Positions 1-8,075 of a DNA stretch of 64,000 nucleotides are shown here, piece by piece (position 1 is the stretch's first letter; each line of letters opens with the position of its first letter). The notes under the pieces were generated by a model. The model worked only from the letters and a program-made list of their open reading frames with translations. It was not told where the DNA came from and did no database searches. A program made the position numbers and the translations under genes. The stretch spans positions 248,001-312,000 of the forward strand of contig NZ_JARESE010000001.1 in NCBI RefSeq assembly GCF_029076845.1, written 5' to 3'. The stretch comes from Novosphingobium album (ex Liu et al. 2023). GTDB taxonomy: Bacteria; Pseudomonadota; Alphaproteobacteria; Sphingomonadales; Sphingomonadaceae.

Positions 1-2
1 AA

Positions 3-23
3 GGGGCGCTGTCGCGCATGTAA
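3..23 (+). CDS. Probable 3' end of the gene before atpB (atpI expected)
   Basis: The first bases contain an open frame ending ...GALSRM then TAA at 21-23, just 21 bases before the atpB start. Alphaproteobacterial F0 operons normally begin with atpI, a small membrane protein that helps build the c-ring, so this could be its C-terminus. Only six residues are visible, so the identity rests on position alone. It could also be chance. Confidence 0.3.
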   Translation, partial: GALSRM

Positions 24-44
24 GGTAGTCGAAGAGGCTTAGAC

Positions 45-836
45 GTGGCAGCCGAAGCGGGCAAAGTCGATCCGATGCACCAGTTCACCATCGAGCCCCT
101 GTTCGGGACCGATGGCTGGCAGGTGGCGGGGTACAACATTCCCTTCACCAATTCCGCCTTGTGGATGGTGATCACGGCGCTGGCCCTGCTGATCTTCGTC
201 GCGGGCGGCATGAAACGCGAGCTGGTGCCCGGCCGCTGGCAGATGGCGGTGGAAAGCTTCACCGGCTTCATCGACGGTATGCTCGCGGCCAATGTCGGCC
301 CGGCGGGCAAGAAGTACGTGCCCTATATCTTCTCGCTGTTCATGTTCATCCTTTTCGCCAACGTGCTGGGAATGCTGCCGCTGGGCGTCATCCCGGGCGC
401 GCATCCGTTCACTTTCACCAGCCATTTCAGCGCCACCGGCGTGCTCGCGATCATGTCGTTCGCGATCGTGCTGATCGTCGGCTTCTGGAAGCACAAGCTT
501 CATTTCTTCTCGCTGTTCGTGCCGCACGGGACGCCGCTCCCGATGATCCCGCTGATCTTCATGATCGAGCTGGTTTCGTTCCTGGTGCGCCCGTTCAGCC
601 TTGGCCTGCGACTGTTCGTCGCGATGATGGCCGGCCACGTACTGCTTGAGGTGCTGTCGGGCTTCGTCATCAGCGGCCTGAACGCAGGCTTGGGCATCGG
701 CCCCGTGGTCAGCCTGCTCAGCTTCGTTCTGATGATCGCGATCGTCGCGCTCGAAGTCCTGGTCGCCGCGATCCAGGCTTATGTTTTCGCGCTGCTGACG
801 TCGCTCTATCTCAACGACGCCGAGAATCTTCACTAA
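45..836 (+). CDS. atpB: F0F1 ATP synthase subunit a
   Basis: Subunit a of the membrane F0 sector, 263 residues, forms the proton half-channels against the c-ring. Several hydrophobic segments are visible, including one near residues 40-60 and the C-terminal pair. The helix holding the essential arginine reads SLGLRLFVAMMAGH near residues 185-200. The start is GTG (MAAEAGKVDPMHQF); an in-frame ATG ten codons later (position 75) is the alternative, but the extra N-terminus fits the family in sphingomonads as I recall it. It is followed after 46 bases by atpE, in the order atpB-atpE-atpF'-atpF. The F1 genes are not here, as is usual in alphaproteobacteria. Confidence 0.97.
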   Translation: MAAEAGKVDPMHQFTIEPLFGTDGWQVAGYNIPFTNSALWMVITALALLIFVAGGMKRELVPGRWQMAVESFTGFIDGMLAANVGPAGKKYVPYIFSLFMFILFANVLGMLPLGVIPGAHPFTFTSHFSATGVLAIMSFAIVLIVGFWKHKLHFFSLFVPHGTPLPMIPLIFMIELVSFLVRPFSLGLRLFVAMMAGHVLLEVLSGFVISGLNAGLGIGPVVSLLSFVLMIAIVALEVLVAAIQAYVFALLTSLYLNDAENLH

Positions 837-882
837 GCCCAACTCAACAACAGTCACGTTTTTCCAGGAAGGAGTTTTTCAA

Positions 883-1110
883 ATGGATCAGGAAGCAGCC
901 AAGCTGGTCGGCGCCGGTCTTGCCGCCATCGGTGCGGGTATGGCCGCCATCGGCGTGGGTAACGTCTTCGGTTCGTTCCTTGAGAGCGCGCTGCGCAACC
1001 CCGGCGCGGCCGACGGCCAGCAGGGCCGCCTGTTCATCGGCTTCGCCGCCGCCGAACTTCTCGGCCTGCTCTCGTTCGTCGTCGCGATGATCCTCATCTT
1101 CGTCGCCTGA
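883..1110 (+). CDS. atpE: F0F1 ATP synthase subunit c
   Basis: The 75-residue c-ring proteolipid that carries protons through the membrane. Two hydrophobic helices flank the polar loop R38-N39-P40, which contacts the F1 central stalk. The proton-binding carboxylate is Glu58 in GFAAAELLGLL. The glycine-rich first helix (AGLAAIGAGMAAIGVG) is typical. A strong ribosome binding site (AGGAAGGAG) lies 8-16 bases upstream of the ATG, fitting a subunit needed in many copies. No sodium-binding residue pattern is obvious, so a proton-driven ring is inferred. Confidence 0.98.
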   Translation: MDQEAAKLVGAGLAAIGAGMAAIGVGNVFGSFLESALRNPGAADGQQGRLFIGFAAAELLGLLSFVVAMILIFVA

Positions 1111-1189
1111 ACGCATTGCCCCACTGATTCCGGCCGGAGATGCGCCTGACGCGCGCGTTCCGGCCGGGCTGAAAGCTCCGGATTCCGCC

Positions 1190-1684
1190 ATGCCTCAAAT
1201 AGCCCAGCTATCTGCGACATATGCCAGCCAGATCTTCTGGGTCCTGCTGGTCTTCGGCTTCATCTTCTTCGTCATCGGCCGGGGCATGGTCCCCAAGGTG
1301 ATGCAGACGGTCGAAGCGCGCGACAAGCAGATCGCGGATGATCTCATGGCGGCGGAAGCCGCGCGCAAGGCGGCGGATGCCGAGGAAGAAGCCTGGCGCA
1401 AGCGTGAGAACGAGAACCGCGCGCGGGCGCAGGCGATCATCGCCAGCGCCAAGGGCGAGGCGGCCAAGGCGTCCGAAAGCCGTCTGGTCGCGGTCCACGC
1501 CCGGCTCGATGCGCATCTCGCCGAGGCCGAGGCACGCATCGCCGCCGCGCGCGACGGCGCCATGGCCGAGATCGAAACGGTGGCGAGCGAGGCCGCGGGC
1601 GACATCGTCGCGCGGATCGCCGGCGTCACTGTGGACGAAGCCGCCACCCGCGCCGCCGTCAAGGATGTGCTGGCCCATGGCTGA
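1190..1684 (+). CDS. atpF': F0F1 ATP synthase subunit b'
   Basis: Peripheral stalk subunit, 164 residues. One membrane helix (residues about 13-31, FWVLLVFGFIFFVIGRGM) is followed by a long alanine- and glutamate-rich coiled coil. Phototrophic and many other alphaproteobacteria have two different b subunits instead of a homodimer; this first, shorter copy is b' and pairs with the b subunit encoded next. Its last 8 bases overlap the start of atpF, which suggests translational coupling and matched amounts. Confidence 0.93.
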   Translation: MPQIAQLSATYASQIFWVLLVFGFIFFVIGRGMVPKVMQTVEARDKQIADDLMAAEAARKAADAEEEAWRKRENENRARAQAIIASAKGEAAKASESRLVAVHARLDAHLAEAEARIAAARDGAMAEIETVASEAAGDIVARIAGVTVDEAATRAAVKDVLAHG

Positions 1685-2276
1685 GAGTGCCGATGCGATG
1701 AACCACGAGACCGCGGCCGAGGCCGCTCACGGCGGCGAAAGCCCGATCAAGACCGAGACGCTGGCCGATGGCGAGCACGCGGTGCATGTGCCCGAACCGG
1801 AGGCCCTGGGCTTCGGGCCGGGCGGCTGGGTCGCGCTTGCGGTTATCGTCCTGCTGGTCGTCGCGCTGTGGAAGAAGGTTCCCGGCATGTTGACCAAGGG
1901 GCTCGACAGCTCGATCGCCGAGATCAGGAAACAGCTCGACGAGGCCAAGACCCTGCGCGCCGAGGCCGAGGCGTTGCGCAAGGAATACGCCGACAAGATC
2001 GCCAATGCCGAAAAGGACGCGGCGGCGATGATCGAACATGCCCGGCATGAGGCCGAGGCGATCGTCGCCAAGGCCGAGGCCGATACCACCGATGTGATCG
2101 CCCGCCGCGAGAAGATGGCCGAGGACAAGATCGCCGCCGCCGAACGCGCCGCGATCGCCGACTTGCGCGCCAAGGCCGCCAGCGCCGCCGCCACGGCCGC
2201 GAAAAGCCTGATCAAGGCCAACCACTCGGCCGATGCCGACAAGGCGCTGGTGGACGAAGTGATCGGCTCGATCTGA
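1677..2276 (+). CDS. atpF: F0F1 ATP synthase subunit b
   Basis: Second peripheral stalk subunit, 199 residues. It has a polar N-terminal extension of about 40 residues, one membrane helix (about 42-60, GGWVALAVIVLLVVALW), then a long heptad-like helix rich in A, E, K and R. The ATG at 1677 was chosen because it overlaps the atpF' stop by 8 bases, as expected for coupled stalk subunits; the reading frame continues open upstream but that part is the shadow of atpF'. Last gene of the operon, with a terminator 27 bases after the stop. Confidence 0.93.
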   Translation: MAESADAMNHETAAEAAHGGESPIKTETLADGEHAVHVPEPEALGFGPGGWVALAVIVLLVVALWKKVPGMLTKGLDSSIAEIRKQLDEAKTLRAEAEALRKEYADKIANAEKDAAAMIEHARHEAEAIVAKAEADTTDVIARREKMAEDKIAAAERAAIADLRAKAASAAATAAKSLIKANHSADADKALVDEVIGSI

Positions 2277-2302
2277 TCGCCCGCCAGTTTCGAACACACA
2301 AG

Positions 2303-2329
2303 AACCCCCGCCGCGCGCGGGGGTTTTTT
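2303..2329 (+). terminator. Rho-independent terminator of the F0 operon
   Basis: A perfect 7-base-pair GC stem (CCCCCGC / GCGGGGG, loop CGCGC) is extended by A-T pairs and followed by six T residues at 2324-2329. It lies 27 bases after the atpF stop codon and is the clearest intrinsic terminator in the window. Confidence 0.9.
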
Positions 2330-2398
2330 GTTGGTGGCAACGGCCCGCCGGGGCCCGTGCCGCTTCCCCGTCGGCGGATCGGATTCTAGGATGGGCGC

Positions 2399-4426
2399 AT
2401 GAGCCAGATGTCCATCGATCGCGCGTTGCGGCGCGCCGTGACCGCGCAGCGCAAGGGGGCGGTAGAGGAAGCGAAAGCCATCTATGCGCAGATCCTGCGC
2501 GTCCAGCCCAACAATGCCCGCGCCCGGCAAGCGCTGGGCGCATTGCAGGGTGGCGCCGCCGCCAGCCCGGCCGCGGTGCCGATCGCGGAACTCCAGGCGC
2601 TTCTCACCGCGTTCCAGAACAACGCCTTCGCCCCTGTCGCCGTAAAGTGCGAAGCGCTCCTTTCGCAGTTTCCGCAGTCGCATGAACTGTGGTTCCTGCT
2701 GGGATCGAGCCGGAAATTCCTGAACGATGCCACCGGCGCGATCGACGCGCTGGGCAAGGCGGTAGCGCTCCATCCCACGTTCGCGCAGGCCCATGTGCTG
2801 CTGGGCGAAAGCCTGGTCGAGCTGGGGCGGCGCGAAGCGGCAGTCACGGCGTTCGAACGGGCGGTGGAACTGGAGCCGGCGAATATCGCGACGCTCGCCA
2901 GTCTGGGCCGGGTGTTCAAGGCGCTCCGCAGGCTGAACGATGCCTTGTCGTGCTTTCGGCGGATCGTGGAGCATGATCCCGCCCATGCCGATGCGCATTT
3001 CCAGCTGGGCATGATCCTGCGCCGGCTGGGCCGTTACCCCGAAGCGGTCGATCATCTGGCGCGAGTGCTTGAAGCCGATCCCGATCGCGGGTGGGCGCTT
3101 GGCGACAAGCTGCACTGTCAGGCGCAGATGTGCGACTGGCGCGCGTTCAGCGAGTTCGCGACGGTGAAGGCCCGCCTCGGCGTGGAGCCGAACGATGCGG
3201 TAAGTCCCTGGACGATGCTGGCGTTCGAGGACGATCCGATGCGGCAGAAGGCGCGTTCGGCCAACCATGCCGCGCGGAACATGCTTCCCGAAACGCCGGC
3301 CGCGCGACCCGGTCCCTGGCCCCGGCGCGGCCGGATCCGGGTGGGATATTTCGCTTCCGAATTCGGCGACACCGCGCTGATGCACCTGATGTCCGGCCTG
3401 TTTCGCGAGCATGACCGGACGCGGTTCGAGATTGTCGCGTTCGGCTACGGCCCGCCGCGCTCCGGGGGCGCAAGGGACGAGCTGATCCGCCATGTCGATC
3501 GCTTCATCGAGATCGAGGGGCGATCGGACAAGGACGTCGCCGCTTTGGCGCGCCAGCTCCAGCTCGATATCGCCATCGATCTCAACGGCTACACGTCCAG
3601 CTCGCGCTCGCGCCTGTTCGCGCTGCACCTGGCGCCGGTCCAGATCAATTTCCTGGGCTACCCGGGCACGATGGGCGCCGATTTCATGGACTATATCGTG
3701 GCCGACCCCGTGGTCATTCCGCCGGCCGAAAGGGCGGCCTACAGCGAACGCGTCATCTATCTGCCCAACAGCTACCTGCCGACCGACAACCGCTTGGCCA
3801 TCGCCGAAACGCCGAGCGCGCGTGCCGACTTCGGCCTGCCGGCAAGCGGCTTCGTGTTCTGCTGCTTCAACCAGCCGTTCAAGATCACGCCGCGCGAATT
3901 CGCCATCTGGATGCGCCTGCTCGGTAAAGTGGAAGGCAGCGTCCTGTGGCTGCTGCGGTCCAATGAATGGGCCGAGGCCAATCTGCGGCGCGAAGCGGCG
4001 GAACGCGGCATCGATGGCGCGCGGCTGATATTCGCCGATCGCATGGCGAGCGATCGCCATCTCGATCGGCACCGCCATGCCGACCTGTTCATTGATACGT
4101 TCCATGTCAACGCGCACACCACCGCGGCGGATGCCTTGTGGGCCGGCTTGCCGGTGGTCACGCTGGCAGGGCGGCAGTTCGCCGCGCGCGTCGCCGCCAG
4201 CGTGCTGCGCGCCGCCGACATGCCCGAACTGATCACCCACGGCGAGGACGAATACGAAGCCGTGATTCTCGCGCTTGCGACAAGCCCGGCCAGGCTTGCC
4301 GCCGTCAGGAAGAAGCTGCTGGCCCATCGCGCGACATCGGCGCTGTTCGATACCGCGCGCTATACCCGGGATTTCGAGCAGGCGCTCACGCTGGTCTACG
4401 AGCGATCGGTGCCCGCCGCCGCCTGA
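2399..4426 (+). CDS. TPR-repeat protein with OGT/SPINDLY-type glycosyltransferase domain
   Basis: 675 residues. The N-terminal part holds about four to five tetratricopeptide repeats (roughly residues 95-240, pattern LLGESLVELGRREAAVTAFERA). From about residue 300 it matches the bacterial O-GlcNAc transferase-like family (GT41, COG3914): IDLNGYTSSSR, NFLGYPGTMG, the substrate-site region CCFNQPFKITP, and the C-terminal DTFHVNAHTTAADALWAG with VVTLAGRQFAARVAAS. Such enzymes move a sugar from a nucleotide donor onto proteins or, in bacteria, sometimes glycans; the acceptor is unknown here. The stop codon directly abuts the convergent gloB stop. No signal peptide is seen, so it is probably cytoplasmic. 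Confidence 0.85.
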   Translation: MSQMSIDRALRRAVTAQRKGAVEEAKAIYAQILRVQPNNARARQALGALQGGAAASPAAVPIAELQALLTAFQNNAFAPVAVKCEALLSQFPQSHELWFLLGSSRKFLNDATGAIDALGKAVALHPTFAQAHVLLGESLVELGRREAAVTAFERAVELEPANIATLASLGRVFKALRRLNDALSCFRRIVEHDPAHADAHFQLGMILRRLGRYPEAVDHLARVLEADPDRGWALGDKLHCQAQMCDWRAFSEFATVKARLGVEPNDAVSPWTMLAFEDDPMRQKARSANHAARNMLPETPAARPGPWPRRGRIRVGYFASEFGDTALMHLMSGLFREHDRTRFEIVAFGYGPPRSGGARDELIRHVDRFIEIEGRSDKDVAALARQLQLDIAIDLNGYTSSSRSRLFALHLAPVQINFLGYPGTMGADFMDYIVADPVVIPPAERAAYSERVIYLPNSYLPTDNRLAIAETPSARADFGLPASGFVFCCFNQPFKITPREFAIWMRLLGKVEGSVLWLLRSNEWAEANLRREAAERGIDGARLIFADRMASDRHLDRHRHADLFIDTFHVNAHTTAADALWAGLPVVTLAGRQFAARVAASVLRAADMPELITHGEDEYEAVILALATSPARLAAVRKKLLAHRATSALFDTARYTRDFEQALTLVYERSVPAAA

Positions 4427-5185
4427 TCAGAACCCGTCCTTGGCCGCGCGCAGCGCCGCGAACGTCGCCACCGCGTCGCCCCCGCCCCAGCGGGCCTGAA
4501 GCGCGGGATCATCCGCCCGCAGGAACGGGTTCGTCGCCAGTTCGCGGTCGAGCCGCGTGGGCACGGTCGGCAAGTCTTCCGCGCGGCGCCGGGCGATGTC
4601 CTTGGCATAGGCGCCCAGCGCGGCATTGTCGGGATCGGCGTGGAGCGCGAAGCGCGCGTTGGACGCGGTATATTCGTGTGCGCAATAGACCAGCGTGTCG
4701 GCCGGCAGGGCCTTGAGCCGCGACAGGCTTGCCCAGAATTGCGGCGGCGTGCCTTCGAACATGCGCCCGCAGCCCAGCGCGAACAGCGAATCGCCCACGA
4801 AGACGATGCCCGCCTCGGGCAGATGATAGGCGATGTGGCCCAGGGTGTGGCCGCCCACGTCGATCACATGCGCCGCGAAGGCACCGAGCATGACCATGTC
4901 GTCCTGCCGCACGGTCCGGTCGATGGCGGCGATGCGCGGGGCATCGACTGCGGGCGCGATCACCGTGCAGCCTGTGGCCGCCTTGATCGCCGCGTTCCCG
5001 CCGGCGTGATCGGGATGCCAGTGCGTGTTCCAGATCTGCGTGATGCGCCAGCCCTTCGCCTTCGCCTCGCGCAGACAGGCATCGGCATCGGGTGTGTCGA
5101 TGCAGGCGGTCTCGCCGCTGGCCGGATCGTGCAGCAGGAAGCCGTAGTTGTCGGACAGGCAGGGGAACTGGTGGACTTCGAGCAT
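4427..5185 (-). CDS. gloB: Hydroxyacylglutathione hydrolase (glyoxalase II)
   Basis: 252-residue metallo-beta-lactamase-fold hydrolase that cleaves S-lactoylglutathione to lactate and glutathione, the second step of methylglyoxal detoxification. The metal site motif THWHPDH is at residues 54-60; further ligands are the His in VGGHTLGH (near 113) and the Asp in FVGDSLFALGCGRMFEG. The C-terminal substrate domain (HEYTASNARFAL, NPFLRADD) is typical of true GloB rather than a general beta-lactamase-like protein. Single gene between the convergent glycosyltransferase gene and the rpsA terminator. Confidence 0.95.
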   Translation of the reverse strand: MLEVHQFPCLSDNYGFLLHDPASGETACIDTPDADACLREAKAKGWRITQIWNTHWHPDHAGGNAAIKAATGCTVIAPAVDAPRIAAIDRTVRQDDMVMLGAFAAHVIDVGGHTLGHIAYHLPEAGIVFVGDSLFALGCGRMFEGTPPQFWASLSRLKALPADTLVYCAHEYTASNARFALHADPDNAALGAYAKDIARRRAEDLPTVPTRLDRELATNPFLRADDPALQARWGGGDAVATFAALRAAKDGF

Positions 5186-5235
5186 GATCGCAAGGCTCCT
5201 TTGCCCGCTGTCTAGCGTATCGTCAGGGCAAAACG

Positions 5236-5269
5236 AAAGCCCGCCCGGTCGTGAAACCGGACGGGCTTT
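5236..5269 (-). terminator. Intrinsic terminator after rpsA
   Basis: A 14-base inverted repeat with one mismatch (5236-5249 against 5256-5269, loop CGTGAA) begins with AAAGCCCG and ends with CGGGCTTT. On the minus strand it follows the rpsA stop by 43 bases and is followed by a T-rich stretch. Because both flanks are A/T rich it could act in both directions. Confidence 0.8.
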
Positions 5270-5311
5270 TCGGGATCGGCTTGCGGCCGGCCGGAGCCGG
5301 CGGCGCGAAGC

Positions 5312-7030
5312 TTAGCGGTTCTTCAGCGCTTCGCCGAGGATGTCGCCCAGCGAGGCACCCGAGTCCGACGAACCGTACTGTTCGACCGCTTCCTTCTCTT
5401 CGGCCAGCTGGCGGGCCTTGATCGAGAAGTTGGGCTTCTTCGAACGGTCGAAGCCGATGACCAGGGCATCGACCTTCTGGCCGACCTGGAAGCGATCCGG
5501 GCGCTGCTCGTCGCGATCGCGACCCAGGTCCGAACGCTTGATGAAGCCGGTGGCGCCATCGTCGCCGGCCTGCACCTCGAGGCCGCCATCGCGCACTTCG
5601 AGGACCGTGACGGTGACGACTTCGCCGCGCTTGAGCGAGCTGCCGCCGGTGCCGCCGCTCGCAGCCACGCCGCCCGCCGCCGGAGCGCCACGCTCAAGCT
5701 GCTTCATGCCCAGGCTGATGCGTTCCTTCTCGACATCGACGTCGAGCACCACGGCCGAGACCTGCTCGCCCTTGCGGTGCAGCGCCAGCGCGTCCTCGCC
5801 CGAGATGCCCCAGGCGATGTCCGACATGTGGACCATGCCGTCGACATCGCCGTCGAGGCCGATGAACAGGCCGAACTCGGTTGCGTTCTTGACTTCGCCT
5901 TCCACGGTCGAGCCGACCGGGTGCTTCTCGGCGAATTCTTCCCACGGATTGCGCTGGGCCTGCTTGAGACCCAGGCTGATGCGGCGCTTTTCCGAATCCA
6001 CTTCCAGCACCATGACTTCGACTTCCTGCGAGGTCGAAACGATCTTGCCGGGGTGGACGTTCTTCTTGGTCCAGCTCATTTCCGAAACGTGGACCAGGCC
6101 TTCGATGCCCGGTTCCAGCTCCACGAAGGCGCCGTATTCGGTGATGTTGGTGACCGTGCCGGTCAGCTTGGCGCCGACCGGATACTTGGCCGCCGCGCCT
6201 TCCCACGGATCGCTTTCAAGCTGCTTCATGCCCAGCGAGATGCGCTGCGTATCCTGGTTGATGCGGATGATCTGGACGCGCACGGTATCGCCGATGGCGA
6301 TCACTTCGCTCGGGTGGTTGACCCGCTTGTAGCTCATGTCGGTGACATGGAGCAGGCCGTCGATGCCGCCCAGATCGACGAAGGCGCCGTAATCGGTGAT
6401 GTTCTTCACCACGCCTTCGATCACCTGGCCTTCGGTCAGCTTGTCGATCAGCTCGCTGCGCTGCTCGGCGCGGGTCTCTTCCAGCACGGCGCGGCGCGAG
6501 ACGACGATGTTGCCGCGGCGGCGATCCATCTTGAGGATCTGGAAGGGCTGGGGCACGTCCATCAGCGGCTGCACGTCGCGCACCGGGCGGATATCGACCT
6601 GCGAGCCGGGCAGGAAGGCCACGGCGCCGTCAAGATCGACCGTGAAGCCGCCCTTGACGCGGCCGAAGATCACACCCTCGACGCGCTTGCCTTCGCCGAA
6701 TTCGCTTTCGAGCTTGTCCCACGCGGCTTCGCGGCGGGCACGGTCACGGCTGAGCATCGCTTCGCCGTCGGAATTCTCGACCCGGTCGACGAAGACTTCG
6801 ACTTCGTCACCGACCTTGAGGCCGTGGTCTTCATCACCGCGCGCGAATTCGCGCAGGGACACGCGGCCTTCGCTCTTGAGGCCGACGTCGATGACGGCCT
6901 TGTCGTTTTCGATGGCGGTGACGGTGCCCTTGACGACGCGGCCTTCAAAGCCGTCATCGGCGACGCCGCCGAGCTGTTCGTCAAGGAGTTTCGCGAAATC
7001 ATCGCGCGTGGGGTTTGCCGAAGAGGCCAT
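5312..7030 (-). CDS. rpsA: 30S ribosomal protein S1
   Basis: 572 residues, the usual length for alphaproteobacterial S1. Six S1/OB-fold RNA-binding repeats can be seen in order: near residues 30-95, 117-180, 200-270 (ITDYGAFVDLGGIDGLLHVTDMS), 285-360 (ITEYGAFVELEPGIEGLVHVSEMS), 375-445 (ATEFGLFIGLDGDVDGMVHMSDIA) and a more divergent one near 475-540. S1 docks mRNA onto the small subunit and is needed to translate messages with weak Shine-Dalgarno sites. It follows cmk on the same strand, as in most proteobacteria, but after a 424-base gap, so it probably has its own promoter. Confidence 0.97.
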   Translation of the reverse strand: MASSANPTRDDFAKLLDEQLGGVADDGFEGRVVKGTVTAIENDKAVIDVGLKSEGRVSLREFARGDEDHGLKVGDEVEVFVDRVENSDGEAMLSRDRARREAAWDKLESEFGEGKRVEGVIFGRVKGGFTVDLDGAVAFLPGSQVDIRPVRDVQPLMDVPQPFQILKMDRRRGNIVVSRRAVLEETRAEQRSELIDKLTEGQVIEGVVKNITDYGAFVDLGGIDGLLHVTDMSYKRVNHPSEVIAIGDTVRVQIIRINQDTQRISLGMKQLESDPWEGAAAKYPVGAKLTGTVTNITEYGAFVELEPGIEGLVHVSEMSWTKKNVHPGKIVSTSQEVEVMVLEVDSEKRRISLGLKQAQRNPWEEFAEKHPVGSTVEGEVKNATEFGLFIGLDGDVDGMVHMSDIAWGISGEDALALHRKGEQVSAVVLDVDVEKERISLGMKQLERGAPAAGGVAASGGTGGSSLKRGEVVTVTVLEVRDGGLEVQAGDDGATGFIKRSDLGRDRDEQRPDRFQVGQKVDALVIGFDRSKKPNFSIKARQLAEEKEAVEQYGSSDSGASLGDILGEALKNR

Positions 7031-7454
7031 TCAGTTGAGTCCTGTTTCAGTCGATTTTGCCGGCCAGGCGGTTTTTCCGCCGGTCTTGTGGCCGAACCGC
7101 CGCGAGAGCCGAACGCCGATCGCGGCGTCCGCAAGGCGCGCTCCCCAAAAGCGAAAAGGGCGCGAGAAGGCATCCCCGCGCCGCGTCACCCAAAGGAAAC
7201 TGCCTGTTGGACGGGCGGGCGCTTAGGGGAGATAGGGTCGGAAAGCAAGGAAAATGGGACGAGCGCGCGCGGCGGGCGGGCGGTTTGCGGAGCCGTCGGG
7301 GCGATCGGTGAAGCGGGTTGCCCGCGCACTGCGCTCCCCGCGAACCATCGGTGAGTGCGGTGCGATGGATGCTGAAACACGTTCTGCATGACGGGGGTAG
7401 GCGAGGGAGCGGGGAGGGCACTCATCAGCGCATCGCACGGGTCGCGCTTGCCCC
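7031..7454. other. Intergenic region between cmk and rpsA (424 bases)
   Basis: No convincing gene is visible on either strand. The part next to rpsA should hold the rpsA promoter and leader; no clear -35/-10 pair could be fixed by eye. A small imperfect palindrome at 7369-7389 is listed separately. The GC-rich stretch around 7130-7190 shows no stem followed by a T-run. Confidence 0.5.
7369..7389. repeat. Short palindromic element in the cmk-rpsA gap
   Basis: ATGCTGAA and TTCTGCAT form eight-base arms with one mismatch around a 5-base loop (ACACG). Read on the minus strand the element resembles short palindromes that I recall as scattered copies in sphingomonad intergenic DNA (GTCATGC...GTTTCAGCAT). 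Only one copy is visible here, so calling it a genome repeat is inference. Confidence 0.4.
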
Positions 7455-8075
7455 CTATCCCCGCCGCGCTTCCACCAGCGCGATTGCCGCCGCGACCGCC
7501 GCGTCGCGGTCCAGCCCGGAGGTGTCGAGCACGATCGCGTCCTCGGCCGGGCGCAGCGGGGCGGCGGCGCGGGTGCGGTCGCGCTCGTCGCGCCGGGCGA
7601 GGTCGGCGGCGATCTCTTCGCGGTCGGCAGCGCGGCCTTGCGCGCGCATTTCGAGGAAGCGCCGCTCGGCCCGCGCGGGGATCGAGGCGGTGACGAACAG
7701 CTTCACTTCGGCCTCGGGCGCGATGACGGTGCCGATGTCGCGTCCGTCGAGCACCGCGCCGCCCGGCTGCAGGGCAAAGCGGCGCTGGCGCTGATACAGC
7801 GCCTGGCGTACCGCCGGATGCACCGAGACCCGGCTGGCCAGCCCACCGCTCGCTTCGGAGCGCAGCTCGGGATCGGTCAGCAGGTCGGCGGGAAAATCGC
7901 AGGCGGCCAGCGCATCGGCCTCGCGGTCGGGATCGCCGCCGGCCAGCGCCACTTGCCGGCCCACGGCGCGGTAGAGCAGCCCGGTATCGAGATGCGGCAG
8001 CCCGTAATGCGCCGCCAGCGCCTGGGCGATCGTGCCCTTGCCCGAAGCGGTGGGGCCATCCACCGCGACGATCAT
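7455..8075 (-). CDS. cmk: Cytidylate kinase
   Basis: 206-residue P-loop kinase that phosphorylates CMP and dCMP. The nucleotide-binding loop [10 protein letters not shown] is at residues 6-15, the substrate region [12 protein letters not shown] follows, and the [13 protein letters not shown] segment near 108-120 is characteristic of Cmk and separates it from adenylate kinase. The start codon overlaps the aroA stop by four bases (ATGA arrangement), so aroA and cmk are almost certainly translated from one message. rpsA follows downstream. Confidence 0.96.
   Translation of the reverse strand: MIVAVDGPTASGKGTIAQALAAHYGLPHLDTGLLYRAVGRQVALAGGDPDREADALAACDFPADLLTDPELRSEASGGLASRVSVHPAVRQALYQRQRRFALQPGGAVLDGRDIGTVIAPEAEVKLFVTASIPARAERRFLEMRAQGRAADREEIAADLARRDERDRTRAAAPLRPAEDAIVLDTSGLDRDAAVAAAIALVEARRG

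Noticed and set aside
1659..4327. Very long minus-strand open frames over the ATP synthase and glycosyltransferase genes
   Set aside because: They run antisense to clear family genes, are rich in Arg/His/Gln typical of GC-rich shadow frames, and show no family motif.
7466..7480. Possible second tRNA or small RNA in the cmk-rpsA gap
   Set aside because: No cloverleaf, T-loop or T-run hairpin could be found in 7031-7454 apart from the short palindrome listed.
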